Below, piece by piece: positions 1 through 8,306 of a stretch of 64,000 nucleotides of DNA. How positions within the stretch are numbered: the first letter of the stretch is position 1; each line of letters begins with the position of its first letter. The position numbers were made by a program, and so were the translations under genes. This DNA is from Luteimonas viscosa (GTDB lineage: Bacteria; Pseudomonadota; Gammaproteobacteria; Xanthomonadales; Xanthomonadaceae). The stretch spans positions 3,079,248-3,143,247 of the forward strand of contig NZ_VTFT01000001.1 of assembly GCF_008244685.1 (NCBI RefSeq). The letters run 5' to 3'. The notes under the pieces are model-generated. The model saw only the letters and a program-made list of their open reading frames with translations. It ran no database searches and had not been told where the DNA came from.

Positions 1-2
1 GT

Positions 3-2891
3 GATGCAGGGACAGTCTATGAGGTCAGCGTGAGGGTCAAGGTATGCGATCCGGCGGTGGGCGTCGAAGCCAATTGCAAGCAGTATTCCCAGGGCTGGAA
101 GCCAGAAGGATTGATTCAGGAGTACTCGGAGCGCATTCGCTACAGCATCTTCGGCTTCATGAATGAAACTGGCAACCAGCGCAATGGTGGCGTGATGCGC
201 GCGCGCCAGAAGTATGTAGGTCCCAATACGCACTATCCGGAACTGGGGACGCTGGCGAATGCCAACCGGGAGTGGGACCCTGAAACCGGTGTGCTGGTGA
301 GAAATCCAGACAGCACGGATGCGACCGCCACTGGTTATGACGTGGCCGATAGTGGTGTCATCAATTACCTCAACAAGTTTGGGCAGATGACTGCGCAGGA
401 CCCGAAGGGCAACGATCCGGTAAGCGAGCTCTATTATGCTGCGCTTCGCTATTTCCGGGGTCAGGGTAACTTGGCAAGCTACACCAGTGGGGTGAATTAC
501 AATCGAGCGGACGGATTCCCGGTGATCACGGATTGGGATGATCCCATTCGTTATGCCTGTCAGGTCAACGCGGCATTGGGGATCGGTGACGTTTACACGC
601 ACGAGGACCGCAACATACCGACCACGCCAGCGGATGATCTCGCCCTGGCTAGGACGTATACCCAGAAGATTTTTGATCTTGAGTCGATCAACAAAGAGGC
701 GGAGGATGTTTTCAGCGGACGCGGCAACTCTGCTTACATTGCGGGCTTGGCCTATTACGCGAACACGAACGATTTGCGGCCGGACAATGAGGCGCAGGCG
801 AACAGTGCGGGACGTCAGACACTTTCGACGTACTGGGTCGATGTGCGTGAGAATCAGCGCCTCGAACCAAAATCCGACAACCAGTACTGGTTAGCGGCCA
901 AGTATGGTGGGTTCCGAGCGCCAGAGGGGTTCGATCCGTTGGAAACCACGGGCCTCAATCAGGCTTGGTGGCACGGTTCCAATGAGTACCTGGTCAGTGG
1001 GGCCAATGGTGATGTCACTACAGCCGTGACCGCCTACCCCCGTCCGGACAACTTCTATGTGGCCAGTGAAGCGGACAAGATGGTGGCGAGCCTGCGCGAA
1101 GCGTTCGAGAGCTTTTTGGCCGAGATGGAAGGTTCTGCGAGTTCGTTTGCGAGCAACACCACGCGACTGGAGAATGGCGCGCAGACGTACCAAGCGCAGT
1201 TCGTGACCGGGCAGAACAATGAGTGGGGTGGCGAGCTTCGCGCTTTCGATGTCAACGTCACTACCGGGGCGTTGACCGAAACATGGGCGGCGACAGATAA
1301 TTTTCCCGAGTGGGGTCCGACGAACGCAACGCCTGGTGCGCGGCAGGTCTTCTACAATAATGGCGGCACAATGGCGGCCTTTGAGGGTGCTGTGGCTGGC
1401 CTCTCGTCGGAAGTTGTGAATTATCTGCGCGGGGATCGTTCGGAGGAGCAGAGTAATGGCGGCGATTTCCGAGATCGTCGGAGCGTTCTCGGCGATATCG
1501 TCAATTCCCAGCCGACGTTTGTCGGCGCGCCGAACGGCCGCCTGTTCGCGGGGCAGACATTCCCCGGCGCGAGTGCGTACGCCGGTTTTGCAGCGGGGCA
1601 GGCCACGCGGACGCCGGTGATCTATGTGGGGGCGAACGACGGTATGTTGCACGCTTTCAACGCCGATACAGGTGCCGAGCTGTTTGCCTTCGTGCCGACG
1701 GAAGGCATGTCCAAGCTTCATGGAGAGGGTGGATACACCGATCCGGACTATGAGCACGCTTATACGGTAGACGGTGCGTTGACGGCGGCTGACTGGTTCA
1801 ACGGAACCAGCTGGCGCACGGTTGTCGTCGGCACAATGGGGCGCGGCGGCAAGAGCGTGTTCGCGCTGGACGTGACCGATCCTGCTTCCCCTTCATTGCT
1901 TTGGGAGCGCACCGCGAGCGAGCTTGGCAACAACCTTGGGCAGCCCATCGTTGCGCAGGTTGCCTCGAATGACTGGCGTGTATTGGTTGGCAATGGTCCA
2001 AACAGTTCCGATGGGGAAGCGAGGCTGGTGAGCATCGGCCTGGGGACGGGGATGGTGTCCTCCATTACGACCGGTGTGGGTGGCGACAACGGATTGTCCG
2101 GCATCAATGCCTGGTCTACTTCGGGGAATGGAATCTTCGATACTGCCTATGCCGGCGATCTGAGGGGCAACCTGTGGAAGTTCAACCTCGCTGCGGGAAC
2201 GGCGACCCTGTTGTTTGCCGCAGGAGACTCCAAGCCGATCACGGTGACACCGCTGGTGGCAAGGAATCCCAGAACCTTGCAGACGTGGTTGTTCTTCGGT
2301 ACGGGACGCTATCTGAATTCAGCTGACCTGTCGAACAAGGACGTGCAGACTTGGTATGGACTGATCGATCGCGGAGTCACGATCACTGACGGCCTTGCAG
2401 AGGTGGAAGTCCTCGACGAGGGCGTCGTAGGCGGGCGCGATGTGCGGGTCATCGAGCAGATCACAACGCCTGGTACGAATGGTTGGCAGATGGATCTTCT
2501 TCCGCCGGGAGGCGTAGCGCAGGGCGAACGCATGGTGGTTCCGAACTTCTTCCAGGGGCTCGCCCTGATTGGGACCACCCGTATCCCGGACGCAAACGAC
2601 GTATGCAGCCCAAGCGGCAAGGGCTTCACGATGGCGATAGACCCGTTCACGGGTGGGCGACTGTCGTCCGGCTTCTTCGATGTGACGGGTGACGGCCATG
2701 TGGATGCAGGAGATACGCTGGATGGCGTGCCAGTCTCCGGCATCGGGTACGACAGCAGTCCCAACAATCCTATCTTCCTGGGCGACATCATGTACACCAG
2801 CCTCGACGATGGCGGCAGTGCCATCATCCAGACGAATGCATCGGGAAGTGATTTGAGGCGTGTGTCTTGGCGTGAACTGATCAGGAACTAG
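3..2891 (+). CDS. pilY1: PilY1-type type IV pilus tip/assembly protein (5' truncated)
   Basis: Reading frame 3 is open from the first bases, so the gene starts upstream of the window; the ATG at 30 is only internal. PilY1/PilC proteins act at the pilus tip and in pilus biogenesis, and are exported and Ca2+-dependent. The visible part has the family signature near the edge (VRVKVCDP, then EANCKQY, then KPEGLIQEY) and a C-terminal PQQ-like beta-propeller half with [16 protein letters not shown] around residues 535-550 of the visible ORF. Near the end a calcium-loop-like [12 protein letters not shown] resembles the PilY1 Ca2+ site. The last minor-pilin gene (pilE) starts 5 bp downstream, as in xanthomonad minor pilin operons (fimT-pilV-pilW-pilX-pilY1-pilE). 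The missing N-terminus would contain the signal peptide and any vWA domain. Confidence 0.93.
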   Translation, partial: DAGTVYEVSVRVKVCDPAVGVEANCKQYSQGWKPEGLIQEYSERIRYSIFGFMNETGNQRNGGVMRARQKYVGPNTHYPELGTLANANREWDPETGVLVRNPDSTDATATGYDVADSGVINYLNKFGQMTAQDPKGNDPVSELYYAALRYFRGQGNLASYTSGVNYNRADGFPVITDWDDPIRYACQVNAALGIGDVYTHEDRNIPTTPADDLALARTYTQKIFDLESINKEAEDVFSGRGNSAYIAGLAYYANTNDLRPDNEAQANSAGRQTLSTYWVDVRENQRLEPKSDNQYWLAAKYGGFRAPEGFDPLETTGLNQAWWHGSNEYLVSGANGDVTTAVTAYPRPDNFYVASEADKMVASLREAFESFLAEMEGSASSFASNTTRLENGAQTYQAQFVTGQNNEWGGELRAFDVNVTTGALTETWAATDNFPEWGPTNATPGARQVFYNNGGTMAAFEGAVAGLSSEVVNYLRGDRSEEQSNGGDFRDRRSVLGDIVNSQPTFVGAPNGRLFAGQTFPGASAYAGFAAGQATRTPVIYVGANDGMLHAFNADTGAELFAFVPTEGMSKLHGEGGYTDPDYEHAYTVDGALTAADWFNGTSWRTVVVGTMGRGGKSVFALDVTDPASPSLLWERTASELGNNLGQPIVAQVASNDWRVLVGNGPNSSDGEARLVSIGLGTGMVSSITTGVGGDNGLSGINAWSTSGNGIFDTAYAGDLRGNLWKFNLAAGTATLLFAAGDSKPITVTPLVARNPRTLQTWLFFGTGRYLNSADLSNKDVQTWYGLIDRGVTITDGLAEVEVLDEGVVGGRDVRVIEQITTPGTNGWQMDLLPPGGVAQGERMVVPNFFQGLALIGTTRIPDANDVCSPSGKGFTMAIDPFTGGRLSSGFFDVTGDGHVDAGDTLDGVPVSGIGYDSSPNNPIFLGDIMYTSLDDGGSAIIQTNASGSDLRRVSWRELIRN

Positions 2892-2896
2892 ACTCG

Positions 2897-3346
2897 ATGA
2901 ATAGCCCAGTAGTTTGGAGTGATCTGGTGATTGACGCCAAGGCGCGCGCGCGCGCGCGACGGGGCGACCGGGGTTTCACACTGGTTGAACTGATGATTGT
3001 CGTGGCAGTGCTCGGGATTCTTGCCGCGATCGCATATCCGGCGTACATGGACTATCTGATCAAGGCCCGCCGGACCGGAGCGGCATCGTGCCTGCAGGAA
3101 CATGCCCAGTTCATGGAGCGCTACTTCACTACCCGGCTGACATACGTCGGCGCACCAGGACCGACGTGTGATCCAGCCTTGGCCAATTTCTATAACATCG
3201 GCTTCACGGGCGCACCGGCCGCCAGGACATTCGTGATTCAGGCCGCCCCCACCGCGAGGCAGCCCGATGCAACTTGTGGAACGCTCTCGATCAACGCGCA
3301 AGGCGTAAGGACGCAAACTTCCGGTACGGTTGCGGCCTGCTGGTAG
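2897..3346 (+). CDS. pilE: Type IV pilin PilE (minor pilin)
   Basis: Prepilin-like protein of 149 aa with a class III signal: a basic leader of about 26 residues ending in GDRG, followed by the prepilin peptidase site and [18 protein letters not shown], with the conserved Glu5 of mature pilin. Four Cys in the mature part (SCLQ, TCDP, TCGT, AACW) can form the pilin disulfides. It is probably assembled into the pilus as a minor subunit downstream of pilY1. The ATG at 2897 lies 5 bp after the pilY1 stop; a GTG at 2927 is an alternative start giving a shorter leader. The leader is encoded across an uninterrupted GC-dinucleotide run at 2942-2958. A strong terminator follows. Confidence 0.9.
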   Translation: MNSPVVWSDLVIDAKARARARRGDRGFTLVELMIVVAVLGILAAIAYPAYMDYLIKARRTGAASCLQEHAQFMERYFTTRLTYVGAPGPTCDPALANFYNIGFTGAPAARTFVIQAAPTARQPDATCGTLSINAQGVRTQTSGTVAACW

Positions 3347-3364
3347 CGCCCGCTCCGCGGAAGC

Positions 3365-3395
3365 AAAAAAGCCGCGACAGTGCCGCGGCTTTTTT
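3365..3395. terminator. Bidirectional intrinsic terminator between pilE and tRNA-Asn
   Basis: Perfect 12-bp stem, 3365-3376 with 3384-3395, and a 7-nt loop. It has A6 on one side and T6 on the other, so it can terminate pilE on the plus strand and tRNA-Asn on the minus strand. Confidence 0.92.
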
Positions 3396-3397
3396 GT

Positions 3398-3474
3398 TGG
3401 CGCCCGAAGTTGGACTCGAACCAACGACCCCCTGATTAACAGTCAAGTGCTCTAACCGGCTGAGCTATTCGGGC
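3398..3474 (-). tRNA. tRNA-Asn (GTT)
   Basis: The reverse complement folds as a cloverleaf starting GCCCGAATAGCTCAG, with anticodon loop CTGTTAA (anticodon GTT), T-arm GGTTCGAGTCC and an encoded CCA at 3398-3400. Confidence 0.96.
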
Positions 3475-3533
3475 GGGCATGGAATTGTAGACGGCGTCCG
3501 GTGCACGGGCAACCCGGCGCGGGAGCCTGAGGT

Positions 3534-4079
3534 TCAGCCGGGACACGCAGCCGGGGCGGCCGGCCGGAAAGTGCGCGGGCGGCCCGCGTTGTTCACGATC
3601 ACGGCGCCCAGCAGGGCCCCGTCGCCAGTGCATACCGAGATGGTCAGGTTGGTGCCCGTGCTGCGGCCGTCCGGCAGGTAGCGAAGCTGCGTGCGGCCGG
3701 TCGTTCCCAGCAACTGCAGGGTCCGGCTGGTGGGAGCGGACTCGACCCGCAGGATGTCCCCGGCGGAGTCGGGCTGGCGGTTGCCATCGCGATCGAGGAA
3801 GACCATCCATCCGCCGCTCCAGTCCTCGGCGGCGTCGCATGCGATGCCGCTCCGGGATGGGCACAGGATCACGGCCTGCCGGTACGTGATCGCGGCCATC
3901 CTGGCCAGTTGCATCTGGGTCGCCAAGGCCCCCATCGCCGCGCCGGCGCGCTGCCGCTCCAGCAGCCCGCCCATCGCCGGCAGCGCCACCGTGGCGCAGA
4001 CCACCACGATGGTGAGTACCAGCAGCAGTTCGACCAGGGTGAAACCGCGTACCTTCCTACGCATCACATTGCCCTCCAT
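3534..4079 (-). CDS. GspH/FimT family pseudopilin
   Basis: A 181-aa prepilin-like protein with N-terminus [20 protein letters not shown]. The cleavage site is after the Gly and Glu5 is present, followed by a hydrophobic helix (VLTIVVVCATVALPAM). The C-terminal region fits the GspH/FimT domain (long pseudopilins with a beta-rich domain). FimT proteins are minor pilins of type IV pili and have been linked to DNA uptake in related species. The Met at residue 6 (MRRKVRG) is an equally good start. The gene is convergent with the pilY1-pilE operon, with tRNA-Asn between them, so it is a stand-alone gene rather than the first gene of that operon. Whether it serves pili or type II secretion cannot be told from sequence. 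Confidence 0.82.
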   Translation of the reverse strand: MEGNVMRRKVRGFTLVELLLVLTIVVVCATVALPAMGGLLERQRAGAAMGALATQMQLARMAAITYRQAVILCPSRSGIACDAAEDWSGGWMVFLDRDGNRQPDSAGDILRVESAPTSRTLQLLGTTGRTQLRYLPDGRSTGTNLTISVCTGDGALLGAVIVNNAGRPRTFRPAAPAACPG

Positions 4080-4214
4080 GGCTGTGGACGTTCAGCATGG
4101 CTCGCGGCCGCGAACGGCGGCATCGGACCCCAGCGAGATCCGGGGTAGGAAAACCCCGCACCCGTCCCCATCAACAATGGTTCGCTAGACTGGATCGCCC
4201 GCCCCCGGCCCGCC

Positions 4215-6248
4215 ATGACGAATCCGCTCCATCCCGCCACATTCCAGCTCGCCGCCCCCTACCAGCCGGCGGGCGACCAGCCGCAGGCCATCGAAAAGCT
4301 CATCGACGGCTTCGAGAGCGGCCTGGCACGACAGACGCTGCTCGGCGTGACCGGCTCGGGCAAGACCTACACCATCGCCAACGTGATCCAGGCGGTGCAG
4401 AAGCCGACCCTGGTGATGGCGCCGAACAAGACCCTGGCCGCGCAGCTGTACGGCGAGTTCAAGTCGTTCTTCCCGCACAACGCGGTCGAGTACTTCGTCA
4501 GCTACTACGACTACTACCAGCCCGAGGCCTACGTCCCGTCCACCGACACCTTCATCGACAAGGACAGTTCGGTGAACGAGCACATCGAGCAGATGCGGCT
4601 TTCGGCGACCAAGGCGCTGCTGGAGCGGCGCGATGCGATCATCGTCTGCACGGTCTCGGCGATCTACGGCCTGGGCGATCCCAACGAATACTTCAAGATG
4701 GTGCTGCACATGGTGCGCGGCGAGCGCATCGACCAGCGCGAACTGATCCGCCGGCTGACCGAGATGCAGTACGCCCGCAACGACACCGAGCTGCGCCGCG
4801 GCACCTATCGCGTGCGCGGCGAGGTGATCGACGTGCACCCGGCCGAATCCGACGACGAGGCCCTGCGCATCGAACTGTTCGACGGCGAGATCGAGAAGCT
4901 GACCCAGTTCGATCCGCTGACCGGCGAAACCCGGCGCTCGCTGGCGCGCTACACCATCTATCCCAAGTCGCACTACGTCACCACGCGCCGCACCGTGCTC
5001 GATGCGATCAACGCGATCAAGGAGGAACTGCCGCCGCGGCTGGAACAGTTCTACGGGCAGAACAAACTGGTCGAGGCGCAGCGCCTGCAGCAGCGCACCC
5101 AGTTCGACCTGGAGATGATGGCCGAGGTGGGCTACTGCAACGGCATCGAGAACTACTCGCGCCACCTCACCGGGCGCATGCCGGGCGAGGCGCCGCCCTG
5201 CCTGTTCGACTACCTGCCGCCCGACGCGCTGCTGGTGGTCGACGAGTCGCACGTGACCGTCCCCCAGGTCGGCGCGATGTACAAGGGCGACCGCTCGCGC
5301 AAGGAGACGCTGGTGGAGTTCGGCTTCCGCCTGCCCTCGGCGCTGGACAACCGCCCGCTGAAGTTCGAGGAATGGGAGCTGCGGTCGCCGCGCACGATCT
5401 TCGTCTCGGCCACGCCCGGCAAGTACGAGCTGGAGAAGTCCGAGGGGCAGGTGGTCGAGCTGGTGGTGCGGCCCACCGGCCTGATCGATCCCGAGGTGGA
5501 GATCCGCCCGGTCGCGACCCAGGTCGACGACCTGCTCGGCGAGATCCACAAGCGCGTGGCGATGGGCGACCGCGTGCTGGTGACCACCCTCACCAAGCGC
5601 ATGGCCGAGAACCTCACCGAGTACCTCGGCGAGCACGACGTGCGCGTGCGCTACCTGCATTCGGACGTCGATACCGTCGAGCGCGTGGAGATCATCCGCG
5701 ACCTGCGCCTTGGCAAGTTCGACGTCCTGGTGGGCATCAACCTGCTGCGCGAGGGCCTGGACATGCCCGAGGTCTCGCTGGTGGCGATCCTCGACGCCGA
5801 CAAGGAGGGTTTCCTGCGCTCCACCGGTTCGCTGATCCAGACCATCGGCCGCGCCGCCCGAAACCTGCGCGGCAAGGCGATCCTGTACGCGGACCGGATC
5901 ACCGACTCGATGAAGCGGGCGATCGACGAGACCGACCGCCGGCGGCAGAAGCAGGTCGAGTACAACGCCGAGCACGGGATCACGCCGCAGTCGGTGGTGC
6001 GCGCGGTGATGGACGTCATGGAGGGCGCCCGCGACGAGCCGGCGGCCGCGCGTGCCGCGGCCGGTCGTGGCCGCCGGGTGGCGGACGCGCCCGAGGACTA
6101 CGCCGCGCTCGACCCGGCGAAGCTGGCGGCGAAGCTCAAGGCGCTGGAGCAGCAGATGTACCAGCACGCCCGGGACCTGGAGTTCGAGGACGCCGCGCGG
6201 GTCCGCGACGAGATCCGCAGGGTCAAGGACGCCACGCTGGCCGGCTGA
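4215..6248 (+). CDS. uvrB: UvrABC system protein B
   Basis: A 677-aa protein, normal length for UvrB, the damage-verification helicase of nucleotide excision repair; it works with UvrA and UvrC in the cytoplasm. Visible features: Walker A GVTGSGKT near residue 45, the aromatic beta-hairpin region [12 protein letters not shown], the DESH box ([11 protein letters not shown]), helicase motifs around [17 protein letters not shown] and QTIGRAARN, and a C-terminal UVR domain ([20 protein letters not shown]) for UvrC contact. No neighbouring repair genes; it appears monocistronic. The divergent pseudopilin gene starts about 135 bp upstream. Confidence 0.98.
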   Translation: MTNPLHPATFQLAAPYQPAGDQPQAIEKLIDGFESGLARQTLLGVTGSGKTYTIANVIQAVQKPTLVMAPNKTLAAQLYGEFKSFFPHNAVEYFVSYYDYYQPEAYVPSTDTFIDKDSSVNEHIEQMRLSATKALLERRDAIIVCTVSAIYGLGDPNEYFKMVLHMVRGERIDQRELIRRLTEMQYARNDTELRRGTYRVRGEVIDVHPAESDDEALRIELFDGEIEKLTQFDPLTGETRRSLARYTIYPKSHYVTTRRTVLDAINAIKEELPPRLEQFYGQNKLVEAQRLQQRTQFDLEMMAEVGYCNGIENYSRHLTGRMPGEAPPCLFDYLPPDALLVVDESHVTVPQVGAMYKGDRSRKETLVEFGFRLPSALDNRPLKFEEWELRSPRTIFVSATPGKYELEKSEGQVVELVVRPTGLIDPEVEIRPVATQVDDLLGEIHKRVAMGDRVLVTTLTKRMAENLTEYLGEHDVRVRYLHSDVDTVERVEIIRDLRLGKFDVLVGINLLREGLDMPEVSLVAILDADKEGFLRSTGSLIQTIGRAARNLRGKAILYADRITDSMKRAIDETDRRRQKQVEYNAEHGITPQSVVRAVMDVMEGARDEPAAARAAAGRGRRVADAPEDYAALDPAKLAAKLKALEQQMYQHARDLEFEDAARVRDEIRRVKDATLAG

Positions 6249-6316
6249 ACGGACGGCCCGAGGATGGCAACAGGCCCCGGCTTCGGCTAGAATTCGCCTC
6301 CCGCCGCGATGGCGGG

Positions 6317-6356
6317 CCCTCACCCTTTGCCCTCTCCCGCGTGGGCGGGAGAGGGG
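6317..6356. repeat. Dispersed GC-rich palindromic repeat (copy 1)
   Basis: Imperfect hairpin built from CCCTCTCCCGC and GCGGGAGAGGG arms, preceded by a CCCTCACCC tract. A related copy in inverted orientation lies at 20546-20588. It sits between uvrB and tRNA-Val and has no coding potential of its own. Confidence 0.6.
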
Positions 6357-6395
6357 AAGTGATCGTCGGGCGGTGCCCGACAGCGTTGTTTCTTT

Positions 6396-6470
6396 GGGCG
6401 GTTAGCTCAGCGGTAGAGCACTACCTTGACATGGTAGGGGTCACAGGTTCGAACCCTGTACCGCCCACCA
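6396..6470 (+). tRNA. tRNA-Val (GAC)
   Basis: Cloverleaf with acceptor GGGCGGT, anticodon stem CTACC/GGTAG, loop TTGACAT (anticodon GAC), T-arm AGGTTCGAACCCT and encoded CCA at the 3' end. Confidence 0.96.
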
Positions 6471-6513
6471 CGCCGGACGGCGTGGCTCCCCGGATCGACA
6501 GGCCGTGCCGGGA

Positions 6514-7251
6514 TCATGCCTGGGGACGCATCCTGCGCCCATGCAGCAGCCGGTAGGCGGGCAGGCAGGCTTCCGCTACGTCGGCGTGCGCGCCGGACAG
6601 CGCGATCCCGGGGGCGGCCGGTGGCTCGAACCCGGTCGATTGCAGCACGCGCGCATACCAGTAGGGCGCCCACGGGCCGTCGCTGGCACGCGGCCCGGGG
6701 GGCCACTGCAGCATCCGCGCGGTGAATGCGATGCCCAGGTGGTCGCACAGGGCGCGCAGGTGGGCTTCGGGCGCCCGCAGGAAGTCGCCGGCGTCGATGA
6801 TCGGCGTCGTCCGCCCGCGGCTTTCGAGTCGCTCCAGCAACTCCACCTGTCGCAGCACCCCGATGTCGGTCGCTGTCACCGTGGCCCGCGACTTGACGTA
6901 GGAGGCCACGACTTCGCGCGGATCCCGGATCAGCAGCACGTTGTGCAGGCCGTCGATCCAGTCGAGCGCCATGCCGGGCAGCAGGTGGTGGGTCATGTGC
7001 TTCTGGTACCAGAGCCGGGCGCCGCCGGGCACGGGGCCGGCGAGCGCGGCCACCACCTTGCGCCAGTCGGTTTCGCCGGCGGCGATCACCTGCGCGCGCC
7101 CGGGATGGTCGAGTCCGGTCGCGGCCAGGTAATGCGCGTACAGCGGCTCGTCGCTGACGCAACAGTCGCCGCGGTTTTCCCAGGCGCGCATCATCGCGGT
7201 GGAGATGTTGCGCGGCCCGGACCACATCGCGATCCGCAACGGCGGCTTCAT
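6514..7251 (-). CDS. Sulfotransferase-like P-loop protein
   Basis: A 245-aa protein starting MKPPLRIAMWSGPRNISTAM. The WSGPRNISTAMM stretch matches the 5'-phosphosulfate-binding loop of the sulfotransferase family, and LLIRDPREVVASYVKSR matches the 3'-phosphate (PAPS) binding region. The substrate is unknown. Its ATG overlaps the stop of the upstream aminotransferase gene by 4 bp (ATGA), so the two are translationally coupled. The same pairing of a branched-chain-type aminotransferase and a sulfotransferase-like protein suggests one small-molecule pathway, but this is inference. Confidence 0.78.
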   Translation of the reverse strand: MKPPLRIAMWSGPRNISTAMMRAWENRGDCCVSDEPLYAHYLAATGLDHPGRAQVIAAGETDWRKVVAALAGPVPGGARLWYQKHMTHHLLPGMALDWIDGLHNVLLIRDPREVVASYVKSRATVTATDIGVLRQVELLERLESRGRTTPIIDAGDFLRAPEAHLRALCDHLGIAFTARMLQWPPGPRASDGPWAPYWYARVLQSTGFEPPAAPGIALSGAHADVAEACLPAYRLLHGRRMRPQA

Positions 7252-8183
7252 GCCCGGTCCGGCGGCTGGCGGTCGGCGATATCGCGCGCGACGAGGTCGC
7301 GGTACAGCCCCTGCAGGCGTTCGACCATCGGTCCGCGGCCGTCGCGGATCGTCCGGCCGTCGATCGAGTGTGCCGGCACCACGCCGGCGAAGGTGCCGGT
7401 GACGAAGGCCTCGTCCGCGCCATACGCATCGGTGAGGCTGAAGGACTTCTCGAACACCGGGATGCCGTTGGTGCGGCACAGCGCGATCACGTTGGCGCGG
7501 GTGATGCCGCCGAGACAGTACTGGCCGGTCGAGGTCCAGACCTCGCCCTTGCGCACGATGAAGAAGTGGGTGGAATTGCAGGTGGCGACGAAGCCATGCG
7601 GATCGAGCATCAGCGCCTCGTCGGCGCCCGCGGTGTAGGCCTGGATGCAGGCGGTGATGCAGTTGAGCTTGCTGTGCGAGTTGAGCTTCGGGTCCTGCAC
7701 GTCGGGGAAACCGCGGCGCACGTGCACGGTGAACAGCGACAGGCCCCGTTCGGCGGCTTCCGGCGCGGCGGTCTTGTACTCCGGGATGATGACGATGGTC
7801 GCGGGGCCGGCGGTGACGCGCGGGTCCTGGTAGGGCGTGCGCTTCGGACCGCGCGTGACCATCAGCCGCACGTGCACGCCGTCGCCGTGCATGCCGTTCG
7901 CGGCGAGGGTGTCGTAGATCGCGCGGGTGAGGCCTTCGCGGTCGAGGCCGACGTCGAGCGCGATCGCCTTCGCGCCCTCGTACAGGCGGTCGAGATGGGC
8001 TTCGAGGAACACCGGGTGCCCGCCCGAAACGCGCAGCCCTTCCCATACCCCGTCGCCGAGCACGAAGCCGCTGTCGAAGACCGATACGACGGCCTCCGCA
8101 CGCGGCTTCAGCGCGCCGTTCACGTGGATGAGGATGTGTTCGTTGCGCGGATCGTCCGCGGCGTGCTGCGAGCCCGTGGTCAT
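7248..8183 (-). CDS. Class IV aminotransferase (branched-chain / D-amino-acid type)
   Basis: A 311-aa PLP-dependent fold-type IV aminotransferase. N-terminal half: HVNGALKPRAEAVVSVFDSGFVLGDGVWEGLRV, typical of the IlvE/Dat/PabC family. The PLP lysine lies in the SHSKLNCITACIQAY segment, and the C-terminal cofactor/substrate loop is TGTFAGVVP. The start chosen is MTTGSQHAADDP (ATG at 8181-8183), preceded by a GGAGG site 5 bp away; upstream in-frame Met codons lack this. Branched-chain transaminase, D-amino-acid transaminase and aminodeoxychorismate lyase cannot be told apart here. It forms a two-gene operon with the sulfotransferase-like gene. Confidence 0.85.
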   Translation of the reverse strand: MTTGSQHAADDPRNEHILIHVNGALKPRAEAVVSVFDSGFVLGDGVWEGLRVSGGHPVFLEAHLDRLYEGAKAIALDVGLDREGLTRAIYDTLAANGMHGDGVHVRLMVTRGPKRTPYQDPRVTAGPATIVIIPEYKTAAPEAAERGLSLFTVHVRRGFPDVQDPKLNSHSKLNCITACIQAYTAGADEALMLDPHGFVATCNSTHFFIVRKGEVWTSTGQYCLGGITRANVIALCRTNGIPVFEKSFSLTDAYGADEAFVTGTFAGVVPAHSIDGRTIRDGRGPMVERLQGLYRDLVARDIADRQPPDRA

Positions 8184-8306
8184 GGCGCCTCCTTCCGGAG
8201 ACGATGGTAAGGCCTCGGCGGGGTCGGCGACAGGGCGGACATCTGCAGAAAAAACCCCTGCCTGGGGGAGGGCCAGGCAGGGGTGCAAGTGCGCCGGGGC
8301 GCCGGA

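Noticed and set aside
4185-6323. Long minus-strand ORF (712 aa) opposite uvrB
   Set aside because: Shadow of uvrB caused by high GC; its translation is His/Val/Leu/Arg/Gly-biased with no recognisable domain.
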